A stretch of 5,176 bases of DNA from an uncultured Azospirillum sp. (GTDB taxonomy: Bacteria; Pseudomonadota; Alphaproteobacteria; RF32; CAG-239). The stretch spans positions 1 to 5,176 of the forward strand of contig UQMA01000046.1 in assembly GCA_900542055.1 (NCBI GenBank). Direction: 5' to 3'. Each line of letters starts with the position of its first letter. The first letter of the stretch is position 1. Both the position numbers and the translations under genes were made by a program. The notes under the pieces were generated by a model. It saw only the letters and a list, made by a program, of their open reading frames with translations, was not told the DNA's origin and searched no databases. Below are positions 1-5,176 of this stretch, piece by piece.

Positions 1-933
1 CGTATCGTTACTGTATTTCTTGAAAATTTTTTCAAAAAATATGTAGAATATGACTTTACCGCTCAAATGGAAGAATTTTTAGACGATGTTTCTGCCGGCT
101 CTATGGAGTGGAAAAAGCTTTTAACCGGATTTTGGGCTAAATTTATCAAAAATATAGAAGCCGTCAGCCCATTGCAAATGAGCGAAGTAATTGACAAAAT
201 TGATGAAGTTCTCGGAGCGCATTTGTTCCCGCCGCGGGAAGACGGTTCCGATCCCCGTTCTTGCCCTGAGTGCAAAAAAGGGAGATTAGGCATAAAATTG
301 GGACGTTTTGGACCTTTTATCGGCTGTTCAAATTATCCTGAATGCAAATACACAAAACAACTGGTTGATACTTCTGCCGAAGAAGAAGCTGCCGCTAGCG
401 CTCCGCAATTGGCTACTCCTGAAGACAAAGTTCTTGGTGAAACCAACGGACAGCCTGTTTATTTGAAAAAAGGGCCTTACGGCTATTATGTTCAGCTTGG
501 AAATGACACCGGCAAAGAAAAACCGCGCCGCTGTTCGCTGCCCCGCTGCACAACTCCGGAAACCGTCACGCTTGAACAGGCTTCAATTTTGTTGAGTTTG
601 CCGCGCTTGTTGGGAAATGGCATTGAAGTTAATATCGGAAAATTCGGAACTTATCTGAAACAGGGCGGAAAATCAAAATCATTGACCGGAAATGATAATA
701 TTTTTAACATAACGCTTGAACGCGCTGAACAGATTTTGCAAGGCGTAGCAGAAAAACCGCAAGCTAAAGTTATCGGCATAAACCCGCACAATAAACAGGA
801 AATCACTTTGAATTCCGGACGTTACGGACCTTATTTGAAATGCGGAAAAAATAATTACGCCCTGCCGAAAGATTTACGTGATCATGAGCCTACACTTGAA
901 GAAGCCGTAAAAATCATCGATGCTAAAAAATAA
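1..933 (+). CDS. topA: DNA topoisomerase I (type IA), C-terminal part; 5' end outside window
   Basis: The reading frame is open from the first base, so the gene begins upstream; 310 residues are visible. Type IA topoisomerase relaxes negatively supercoiled DNA behind transcription and replication in the cytoplasm. The catalytic Toprim and active-site tyrosine regions are not in the window. What is visible is the end of the core (RIVTVFLENFFKKYVEYDFTA, then a DDVSAG motif as in TopA proteins), followed by one four-cysteine zinc finger. Its cysteines are encoded at about 262-345, with a CPEC pair and a CSNYPEC pair. Three glycine/aromatic-rich TopA C-terminal repeats follow: KKGPYGYYVQLG (about 460-500), IGKFGTYLKQGG (about 630-670) and NSGRYGPYLKCGK (about 810-850). 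A zinc finger followed by these repeats is the usual tail of alphaproteobacterial-type TopA. An in-frame ATG at 67 is internal, because homology continues upstream of it. The gene ends at a TAA that merges with a terminator hairpin. Confidence 0.95.
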   Translation, partial: RIVTVFLENFFKKYVEYDFTAQMEEFLDDVSAGSMEWKKLLTGFWAKFIKNIEAVSPLQMSEVIDKIDEVLGAHLFPPREDGSDPRSCPECKKGRLGIKLGRFGPFIGCSNYPECKYTKQLVDTSAEEEAAASAPQLATPEDKVLGETNGQPVYLKKGPYGYYVQLGNDTGKEKPRRCSLPRCTTPETVTLEQASILLSLPRLLGNGIEVNIGKFGTYLKQGGKSKSLTGNDNIFNITLERAEQILQGVAEKPQAKVIGINPHNKQEITLNSGRYGPYLKCGKNNYALPKDLRDHEPTLEEAVKIIDAKK

Positions 934-972
934 TATTAAAATACCGCCCTGCTTCAGGCGGTATTTTAATAT
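933..972 (+). terminator. Intrinsic terminator after topA
   Basis: A perfect 16-bp inverted repeat (933-948 pairing with 957-972) encloses an 8-base loop. The core is ACCGCC/GGCGGT and the outer arms are A+T-rich, with TATTTTAATAT on the 3' side acting as the U-rich end. The arm begins on the last base of the topA stop codon. Because the outer arms are A- and T-rich on opposite sides, it might terminate in both directions. It separates topA from the envelope cluster. Confidence 0.85.
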
Positions 973-993
973 ATCAGCTTTTATAGCAGACTA

Positions 994-1022
994 TTCACAG
1001 TATTTATATTTTTTTATGGAAT
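994..1022 (+). promoter_or_regulatory. Possible promoter of the mlaD cluster (weak)
   Basis: TTCACA (994-999) matches five of six bases of a sigma70 -35 box. A 17-base spacer separates it from TGGAAT (1017-1022), which matches only four of six bases of a -10 box. It lies after the topA terminator and about 60 bases before the first mlaD start, so a promoter is expected somewhere here. The whole gap is A+T-rich, so chance matches are likely and the exact site is uncertain. I saw no clear operator or riboswitch in the rest of 973-1082. Confidence 0.25.
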
Positions 1023-1070
1023 ATTTGCTAAAAAAATGATACATTCCGCACAAAATATAAAAAACTAAAA

Positions 1071-1075
1071 AAGGA
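1071..1075 (+). promoter_or_regulatory. Ribosome binding site deciding the GTG start of the first mlaD
   Basis: AAGGA lies 7 bases before the GTG at 1083, an ideal distance. No in-frame ATG lies nearby upstream, and the next in-frame ATG would delete the membrane anchor, so GTG is the likely start. Confidence 0.7.
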
Positions 1076-1082
1076 TCTGAAA

Positions 1083-1592
1083 GTGAACGATACTTATTCC
1101 AGAGATGAGGCCTATTCTATAAAAATCGGTCTGTATGCTGTTTTAATTATAGCATTTCTGGCTTCAGTCTACATTATCAAAAGAACTGCTGCGCATAATG
1201 AGGAAGAACGCAGTCATTATTCATTGCAGGCGCGTTTCGGGCGCACTGACGGTTTAGCCGTCGGCAATGCGGTTCGCATGGCTGGAATTACCGTCGGCAA
1301 AGTCATTAATGCGAAAATCGACGAACACTACAATGCTATCTTAACTCTTGAAATAAAAGATAACATTAAAATTCCAGATGACAGTTCGGCATCTATCGTC
1401 AGCGACGGCATTCTCGGAAGCAAATATATCGAAATAGAACCAGGCGGCTCCGAAGACTATTTAGCTCCGCAAGGAGAATTTTCGTACACTCAAGACGCTA
1501 TGGTTTTAGAAGAACTGCTGGATAGAATAATCAGCATCGGAAAAGCTAATCGTGCAAAAACCACCTCAAAAGAAACAGAAGGAGCTGAATAA
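1083..1592 (+). CDS. MlaD-like MCE-domain protein (divergent paralogue)
   Basis: This 169-residue protein has the single-MCE layout of MlaD, the periplasmic ring subunit of the Mla phospholipid transport system. A short cytoplasmic N-terminus precedes one transmembrane helix at about residues 15-32 (GLYAVLIIAFLASVYII). The MCE domain spans about 46-121, with the family signatures DGLAVGNAVRMAGITVGKV and DGILGSKYIEIEPGG. I110-L111 occupy the place of the hydrophobic pore-loop pair (L106-L107) of E. coli MlaD. A C-terminal helix, AMVLEELLDRIISIG (139-153), resembles the pore-forming helix of MlaD, and a hydrophilic tail follows. The start is GTG with a good ribosome site. It abuts the next gene, a clear paralogue, with no intervening base. 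No MlaE or MlaF gene is beside it. It is less like the usual alphaproteobacterial MlaD than its neighbour is: its linker is more polar and its termini are longer. Family assignment is firm. Whether it joins its neighbour in one ring is inference. Confidence 0.9.
   Translation: MNDTYSRDEAYSIKIGLYAVLIIAFLASVYIIKRTAAHNEEERSHYSLQARFGRTDGLAVGNAVRMAGITVGKVINAKIDEHYNAILTLEIKDNIKIPDDSSASIVSDGILGSKYIEIEPGGSEDYLAPQGEFSYTQDAMVLEELLDRIISIGKANRAKTTSKETEGAE
1579..1584 (+). promoter_or_regulatory. Ribosome binding site of the second mlaD
   Basis: AAGGAG, lying within the last codons of the upstream paralogue, is 8 bases before the ATG at 1593. The upstream stop codon directly touches this ATG, so translation of the two genes is probably coupled. 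Confidence 0.75.
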
Positions 1593-2054
1593 ATGAAAAA
1601 AAGACCGGTTGAAACTATTATGGGACTTGTTGTCTTGTTAATTGCAGGACTGTTTTTATACTTTGCTTACTCTGTTTCGGATTTGCAAGTTGTTAAAGGT
1701 TATGAAGTTACTGCAAAATTTTTAAAAGTCGGCGGACTTAATGTCGGCGCAGACGTTATGATTAACGGTATTAAAATCGGCACCGTAATCGGACAAAAAC
1801 TTGATAATGAAAATTATGACGCCGAAATCAAATTGAGCATTGCATCAGACATAAAACTCCCAAAAGACAGCACGGCAATGATTTCAAGCAATGGACTGAT
1901 GGGAAACAAATTTATCAAAATAGAACCAGGAAAATCTAAAGATATGCTCCAAAACGGCGATGAAATATCCAATACAAAAGACTTTAAAACTTTGGAAGAT
2001 ATGGTTGGCGAAGTTATATTTATGGTGACCGGAAATGATGAAAAAAGCGAATAA
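1593..2054 (+). CDS. mlaD: Phospholipid-transport ring protein MlaD (canonical alphaproteobacterial form)
   Basis: The protein has 153 residues, close to the usual size of MlaD. The N-terminus (RPVETIMGLVVLLIAGLFLYF) closely follows the alphaproteobacterial MlaD pattern, with a transmembrane helix at about 9-26. The MCE domain runs about 37-113, with VGGLNVGADVMINGIKIGTV and SNGLMGNKFIKIEPG. L102-M103 sit at the hydrophobic pore-loop position. A C-terminal helix, FKTLEDMVGEVIFMV (131-145), is expected to line the ring pore. MlaD hexamers sit on the MlaE permease and, with the MlaF ATPase, move glycerophospholipids across the periplasm to keep the outer membrane asymmetric. Neither partner is encoded here, so they must lie elsewhere in the genome. 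Its last 20 bases are shared with the start of the DUF2155 gene. Confidence 0.93.
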   Translation: MKKRPVETIMGLVVLLIAGLFLYFAYSVSDLQVVKGYEVTAKFLKVGGLNVGADVMINGIKIGTVIGQKLDNENYDAEIKLSIASDIKLPKDSTAMISSNGLMGNKFIKIEPGKSKDMLQNGDEISNTKDFKTLEDMVGEVIFMVTGNDEKSE

Positions 2055-3252
2055 AATATCAACAATTTCGGCAATTGCATCAATTGCAGGCGCAATGTCC
2101 GCATCTGCTGCCGAAATTTCAACCAATACTGCCGTTATGCAGGCAATGGATAAAATCACGGGGCAAGTAAGTTTGATTGAAGTTCCTGTTAATCAGGAAA
2201 CCACGTTCGGAACATTTTCCATTGTTGTAAGAGAATGCAAAACCCGCACTCCTGAAGAAACTCCGGAAAATTTTGCTTTTGTTGACGTGGTTGATAAAAA
2301 CACCAAAAAAGGCGATGTAAACATATTTAAGGGTTGGATGCTTTCCTCTACTCCGGCGCTTAATCCAATAGCGCATCCGGTCTATGACGTATGGTTGCTG
2401 AAATGCGTTAATAAACTTGTCGATCCTAAAAACTTAATGAACAAAGAACAATTGGATGAGCGCGATAACATTGTAATGGAACGCTCAAATCAAAATGATT
2501 CGGACGAAAAAGAGCCTGAAACACAAGATGAAAAGCCTGCTTTTGAAGGCGCTGTTAACGGAGAACCGGTTAATTTAATTCCAAATGAAATCCCGAATAC
2601 GGATAATGCCGTTAACGGCGAAAATAAAGATAATATCGAAAACGATAACGTTACTCAGCCTTCTGTTTCAGAACAAAATGAAACGCTGCCTCAGCAGCCT
2701 GTTTCCGAAGCAACCTCTGCTCCAACTGCAGATGAAAAAACTCTGCCGGCAACAGATGATGTTGTCAATAACGAAGGCGAACCTCAGGCTTTGGTCGTCC
2801 TGCCGGAAAAACCAGCGGTTGCCGATACTTCGTTCCAAGCAGGAAATGCTTCTTTGCAACAAGCGGATTATGAAACTATTGACGATGATAAAGCAGCTGA
2901 AAATAGCGCTAATGTAAAAGAAGTTCCCGCAGAACGACCAGATATTAAAGCTGAAGAAAAAGCCACTTTAGACACGGTTGAACCCGCGGAAAAAGTTATT
3001 GAAGAAAAAACACCTGAAATAACTGAAAATAAAGACAATCCCAAAAACTCTGTTTCAGAACAAGATGTAAATTCTTCAAAAACAGATGGTTCAGACGATA
3101 AAAAACAAGTAGCTGCGTCTCCAGAAACAACCGAAAATAAAAACGCTCCTGTTTCAGAAAATACAAAAGAAAATAATAATGCGGTAGAAAACAGCGAAGA
3201 TGCAATTTCACGCTTGGAACGGGAGCTCTCAGAACAATTGGATGGGGAGTAA
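2035..3252 (+). CDS. Secreted DUF2155 protein with a long acidic C-terminal extension
   Basis: The 405-residue product begins with a signal peptide (two lysines, hydrophobic stretch about 8-21, Ala-Ser-Ala before a likely cut after residue 25), so it should reach the periplasm. Residues about 33-125 match DUF2155, a family of unknown function known mainly from Alphaproteobacteria. They include AMDKITGQV, a FGTFSIVVREC strand, FKGWMLSSTPALNPIAHPVY and DVWLLKC. C68 and C124 are at typical positions and could form a disulfide. DUF2155 proteins usually end near here. This one continues for about 278 residues (128-405) of low-complexity sequence, rich in E, D, N, K, P and S. My hand count there is 68 acidic against 25 basic residues, no Cys, no Trp and one Tyr. 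VSE recurs four times. The last 16 residues (from A390) look like a short charged helix. Two consecutive ATGs (2035, 2038) can start it, with GGTGA just upstream. The 20-base overlap with mlaD suggests translational coupling. Function is unknown; context points to envelope lipid transport. Confidence 0.88.
   Translation: MMKKANKISTISAIASIAGAMSASAAEISTNTAVMQAMDKITGQVSLIEVPVNQETTFGTFSIVVRECKTRTPEETPENFAFVDVVDKNTKKGDVNIFKGWMLSSTPALNPIAHPVYDVWLLKCVNKLVDPKNLMNKEQLDERDNIVMERSNQNDSDEKEPETQDEKPAFEGAVNGEPVNLIPNEIPNTDNAVNGENKDNIENDNVTQPSVSEQNETLPQQPVSEATSAPTADEKTLPATDDVVNNEGEPQALVVLPEKPAVADTSFQAGNASLQQADYETIDDDKAAENSANVKEVPAERPDIKAEEKATLDTVEPAEKVIEEKTPEITENKDNPKNSVSEQDVNSSKTDGSDDKKQVAASPETTENKNAPVSENTKENNNAVENSEDAISRLERELSEQLDGE
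3244..3249 (+). promoter_or_regulatory. Ribosome binding site deciding the glycosyltransferase start
   Basis: GGGGAG, inside the final codons of the DUF2155 gene, lies 7 bases before the ATG at 3257. This favours 3257 over in-frame ATGs at 3200 and 3242, which have no comparable site and would add residues unrelated to the family. Confidence 0.75.
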
Positions 3253-3256
3253 AAAT

Positions 3257-4192
3257 ATGACAGCAGAAAGCGATATTGATGTCAGCTTTGTAATGACAGT
3301 CTACAACAAAGAATATTATTTGCCGTCTGTCTTAAAAGCCTTGCTCAATCAAAGCGGTTTAAAAAATCCGGAATATATTTTTGTGGATGATGTTTCAAAC
3401 GATAAATCCGTTCAAATTATTAAAGAAATGACCAAAGGTATAAACAATGTCACCATTGTTGAAAATGATCATAATCGCGGTATCAGCGCCCGTATTAACC
3501 AAGGAATTGCCTTAGCAAAAGGCAAATGGTGCCGCATGCTTGATTCTGATGATATTTTCCCATTGGATTCAACAGAAAAAATGATTGCGCTGGCTGAAAA
3601 AATCCCTGCCGATATGGTTTATGGCTGCTTTACAAAAACCGGAAAAGAACCGGCTGAATTAGAGCAATGTAAATTGGAAGATTTTACTTATACCTACTCC
3701 CAAAATGCTTTAATCGGAGTTTTGACCGGACGTTTTACCCGTATGGGACAATTAATCAAAACCGCAGTATTGCAAAAAGCTGAAGGCGCCGATGAAAGGG
3801 CTTTTATTCAAGATGAATCCATTCCTTTACGCGCAGCAGTTTATGCAAACGGAATTGCAAAAATGAGCGCCAATGTTGTGTTGGTTCCCAAAGAAATCGG
3901 AAACTTTTCCGGCAATAAAATCCAGCTTGATCACGACCGCTTTATGGCTTATTACTGGATGATAAAAGATAACACTCAATTATCCGAAAAAACAATGCAT
4001 CTAATGTATATGCGAGCTTTATCTGCTTATTGGAAATTTGTTAAAAAGACTGATAAACATCCCTATTTTCACAGCATTTTCAGACGCTATTTATGGTGTA
4101 AAATCAGCAACTGCCAACCGGACATCAAATATCTCGACCGCATTTGCAAAATTTTTATGAGCAGAGATGATGTCAGAAGAATCAAACCCTGA
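3257..4192 (+). CDS. Family 2 glycosyltransferase (GT-A fold)
   Basis: The 311-residue protein should be cytoplasmic or at the inner face of the membrane and should transfer a sugar from a nucleotide-sugar donor. The first strand and donor-binding motif are VSFVMTVYNKEYYLPSVLKAL (9-29), followed by YIFVDDVSND (40-49). NRGISARINQGIALAKG (73-89) leads to the metal-binding DXD-type motif LDSDD (95-99). QDES (185-188) fits the acidic catalytic-base region of GT2 enzymes. The C-terminal third is rich in aromatic and basic residues (for example near YWKFVKKTDKH) with no transmembrane helix, so it may bind the membrane peripherally. It starts 4 bases after the DUF2155 stop and probably belongs to the same transcript. 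The acceptor (lipopolysaccharide, other glycan or protein) cannot be told from sequence. No other sugar gene lies nearby, unlike typical polysaccharide clusters. Confidence 0.88.
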   Translation: MTAESDIDVSFVMTVYNKEYYLPSVLKALLNQSGLKNPEYIFVDDVSNDKSVQIIKEMTKGINNVTIVENDHNRGISARINQGIALAKGKWCRMLDSDDIFPLDSTEKMIALAEKIPADMVYGCFTKTGKEPAELEQCKLEDFTYTYSQNALIGVLTGRFTRMGQLIKTAVLQKAEGADERAFIQDESIPLRAAVYANGIAKMSANVVLVPKEIGNFSGNKIQLDHDRFMAYYWMIKDNTQLSEKTMHLMYMRALSAYWKFVKKTDKHPYFHSIFRRYLWCKISNCQPDIKYLDRICKIFMSRDDVRRIKP

Positions 4193-4216
4193 TTTGATAT
4201 AACATTAAGATAGAAT
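4189..4216 (+). promoter_or_regulatory. Possible promoter of the flavodiiron protein gene (weak)
   Basis: TAGAAT (4211-4216) matches five of six -10 bases. CTGATT (4189-4194), 16 bases upstream, matches only three of six -35 bases; TTGATA (4194-4199) is a better -35 box but would need a different -10, such as TATATT at 4219-4224 with a long 19-base spacer. The 63-base gap and change of function argue for a separate promoter, but the exact boxes are uncertain. The gene's ribosome site is also weak (AAAGAAAG, 4239-4246). Confidence 0.3.
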
Positions 4217-4255
4217 TTTATATTTAAGCCGTATTTATAAAGAAAGTTAAAACAG

Positions 4256-5176
4256 ATGATAAACAACAAACTAACAGAAACAGTATATTATGTCGGTGTT
4301 GATGATAAAGACATTGATTTGTTTGAGGGACAATACATTGTTCCAAATGGAATTTCTTATAATTCTTACATTATCGCTGACAAAAAAATAGCCGTTATGG
4401 ATACGGTAGACGCCCGTAAAACAAATGAATGGCTGATAAATATAGAAAAAGTTTTAAATGGGAAAAAGCCGGATTATTTAGTAATTTTGCACATGGAACC
4501 GGATCATACCGGAAGTTTAGAAACATTTTTAAATAAATATCCTGATTGCAAAATTGTTTCAAATGCCAAACTGTTTGCAATGATTCCTCAGTTTTTTGAA
4601 GGATTAAATATTGACGATGAACACAAAGTTGTTGTTGCCGAAGGCGGAAAATTGGAACTCGGAGAACACGTATTAACTTTTGTTATGGCTCCTATGGTAC
4701 ATTGGCCGGAAGTTATGGTTGCATACGACAATAAAGATAAAATTTTGTTCTCGGCTGACGGTTTCGGAAAATTCGGAGCATTGGACACTGATGAAGACTG
4801 GGCATGCGAAGCCAGAAGATACTATATAAACATTGTCGGAAAATACGGCGCTCCGGTGCAATCATTATTAAAAAAAGCCTCGACATTGGATATTGAAAAA
4901 ATTTTTCCTCTGCATGGACCGATGCTGACTGAAAACTTATCATACTACATTAATAAATACGATATTTGGAGCAGTTACAGAGCAGAAGATAAAGGAATAT
5001 TAATCGCCTATGCTTCTGTTTACGGTCATACTAAATTTGCGGCTGAAAAATTGGCCGAAGAACTCAATAATATGAACCAAAAAACAATTTTAACCGATTT
5101 AGCGCGCGATGATATGGCAGAAGCCGTGGAAAATGCTTTTAGATATGACAGACTTGTATTGGCTTCCGTTACTTAT
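4256..5176 (+). CDS. fprA: Flavodiiron protein (A-type flavoprotein), 3' end outside window
   Basis: The 307 visible residues form an unbroken frame with no stop before the window end; about 90 residues are probably missing relative to the usual 400 or so. Flavodiiron proteins reduce O2 to water and/or NO to N2O in the cytoplasm, taking electrons from rubredoxin or a similar donor. The N-terminal metallo-beta-lactamase-like domain holds the full di-iron ligand set: H79, E81 and D83 in HMEPDH, then H149 (MVHWPE), D168 (SADGFGKFG) and H220 (PLHGP). The flavodoxin domain begins near residue 246 (KGILIAYASVYGHTKFAAEKL), whose ASVYGHT forms the FMN phosphate loop. The visible part fits class A (two domains), but a further C-terminal domain cannot be excluded. 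The MVHWPEVMV and SADGFGKFGAL wording resembles forms from strict anaerobes such as clostridia. Whether it prefers O2 or NO cannot be read from sequence. Confidence 0.93.
   Translation, partial: MINNKLTETVYYVGVDDKDIDLFEGQYIVPNGISYNSYIIADKKIAVMDTVDARKTNEWLINIEKVLNGKKPDYLVILHMEPDHTGSLETFLNKYPDCKIVSNAKLFAMIPQFFEGLNIDDEHKVVVAEGGKLELGEHVLTFVMAPMVHWPEVMVAYDNKDKILFSADGFGKFGALDTDEDWACEARRYYINIVGKYGAPVQSLLKKASTLDIEKIFPLHGPMLTENLSYYINKYDIWSSYRAEDKGILIAYASVYGHTKFAAEKLAEELNNMNQKTILTDLARDDMAEAVENAFRYDRLVLASVTY

Noticed and set aside
2585..2917. Second + strand open frame inside the DUF2155 tail (110 codons)
   Set aside because: It reads as unstructured K/I/L/M-rich sequence typical of an out-of-frame shadow of the low-complexity tail, with no ribosome site.
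2996..3211. Minus-strand frame opposite the acidic tail, rich in Leu/Phe
   Set aside because: The hydrophobic look is the expected complement of Glu/Lys-rich codons, not a membrane protein; no start signals seen.
3200..3256. Longer glycosyltransferase start at 3200 (19 extra residues)
   Set aside because: The added stretch overlaps the DUF2155 frame, has no ribosome site and no family similarity, while ATG 3257 has GGGGAG at ideal spacing.
4181..4198. Small inverted repeat ATCAAA/TTTGAT around the glycosyltransferase stop codon
   Set aside because: Only six A+T-rich pairs with a 6-base loop and no T tract; too weak for a terminator.
4194..4208. FNR-like palindrome TTGAT-N5-ATTAA upstream of the flavodiiron gene
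   Set aside because: FNR-type sites have a 4-base spacer and end in ATCAA; here the spacer is 5 and the second half has a mismatch, in very A+T-rich DNA. Not enough to call a site.
4395..4943. Several minus-strand open frames opposite the flavodiiron gene
   Set aside because: The + strand encodes a protein with all catalytic ligands; the antisense frames are short, overlap one another and resemble no family.

Overview
The window is A+T-rich and densely coded. All six genes are on the + strand, two of them cut by the window ends. It most resembles a low-GC alphaproteobacterium. The best evidence is a canonical alphaproteobacterial-style MlaD followed directly by a DUF2155 protein, a pairing I recall mainly from Alphaproteobacteria. 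The flavodiiron protein at the right end is of a kind common in anaerobes. Together these suggest an anaerobic or microaerobic, perhaps gut-associated, alphaproteobacterium. That placement is inference from gene content; no rRNA or other marker is present to settle it.

Layout: (1) 1-933, the C-terminal third or so of DNA topoisomerase I (topA), ending in a strong hairpin terminator. (2) A 110-base gap (973-1082) with at most a weak promoter. (3) 1083-4192, a tight four-gene envelope cluster: two tandem MCE/MlaD proteins that abut exactly, a secreted DUF2155 protein overlapping the second MlaD by 20 bases and carrying a very long acidic tail, and a family 2 glycosyltransferase starting 4 bases after the DUF2155 stop. 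(4) A 63-base gap with a possible promoter. (5) 4256 to the window end, the metallo-beta-lactamase-like di-iron domain and start of the flavodoxin domain of an A-type flavoprotein (flavodiiron protein), which runs off the window.

How the genes may work together: the MlaD-like proteins are expected to be inner-membrane-anchored periplasmic rings that move phospholipids between membranes, partnered with an MlaE permease and MlaF ATPase that are not encoded here. DUF2155 proteins are exported and of unknown function; their position next to mlaD suggests a link to the same envelope task. The glycosyltransferase appears to be co-expressed, but its acceptor cannot be read from sequence. The flavodiiron protein would reduce O2 or NO to water or N2O and is probably a separate transcription unit.

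No tRNA, rRNA, CRISPR array, insertion sequence or phage gene was seen. The observations most worth following are the two non-identical MlaD paralogues side by side and the roughly 278-residue acidic, cysteine-free extension on the DUF2155 protein.
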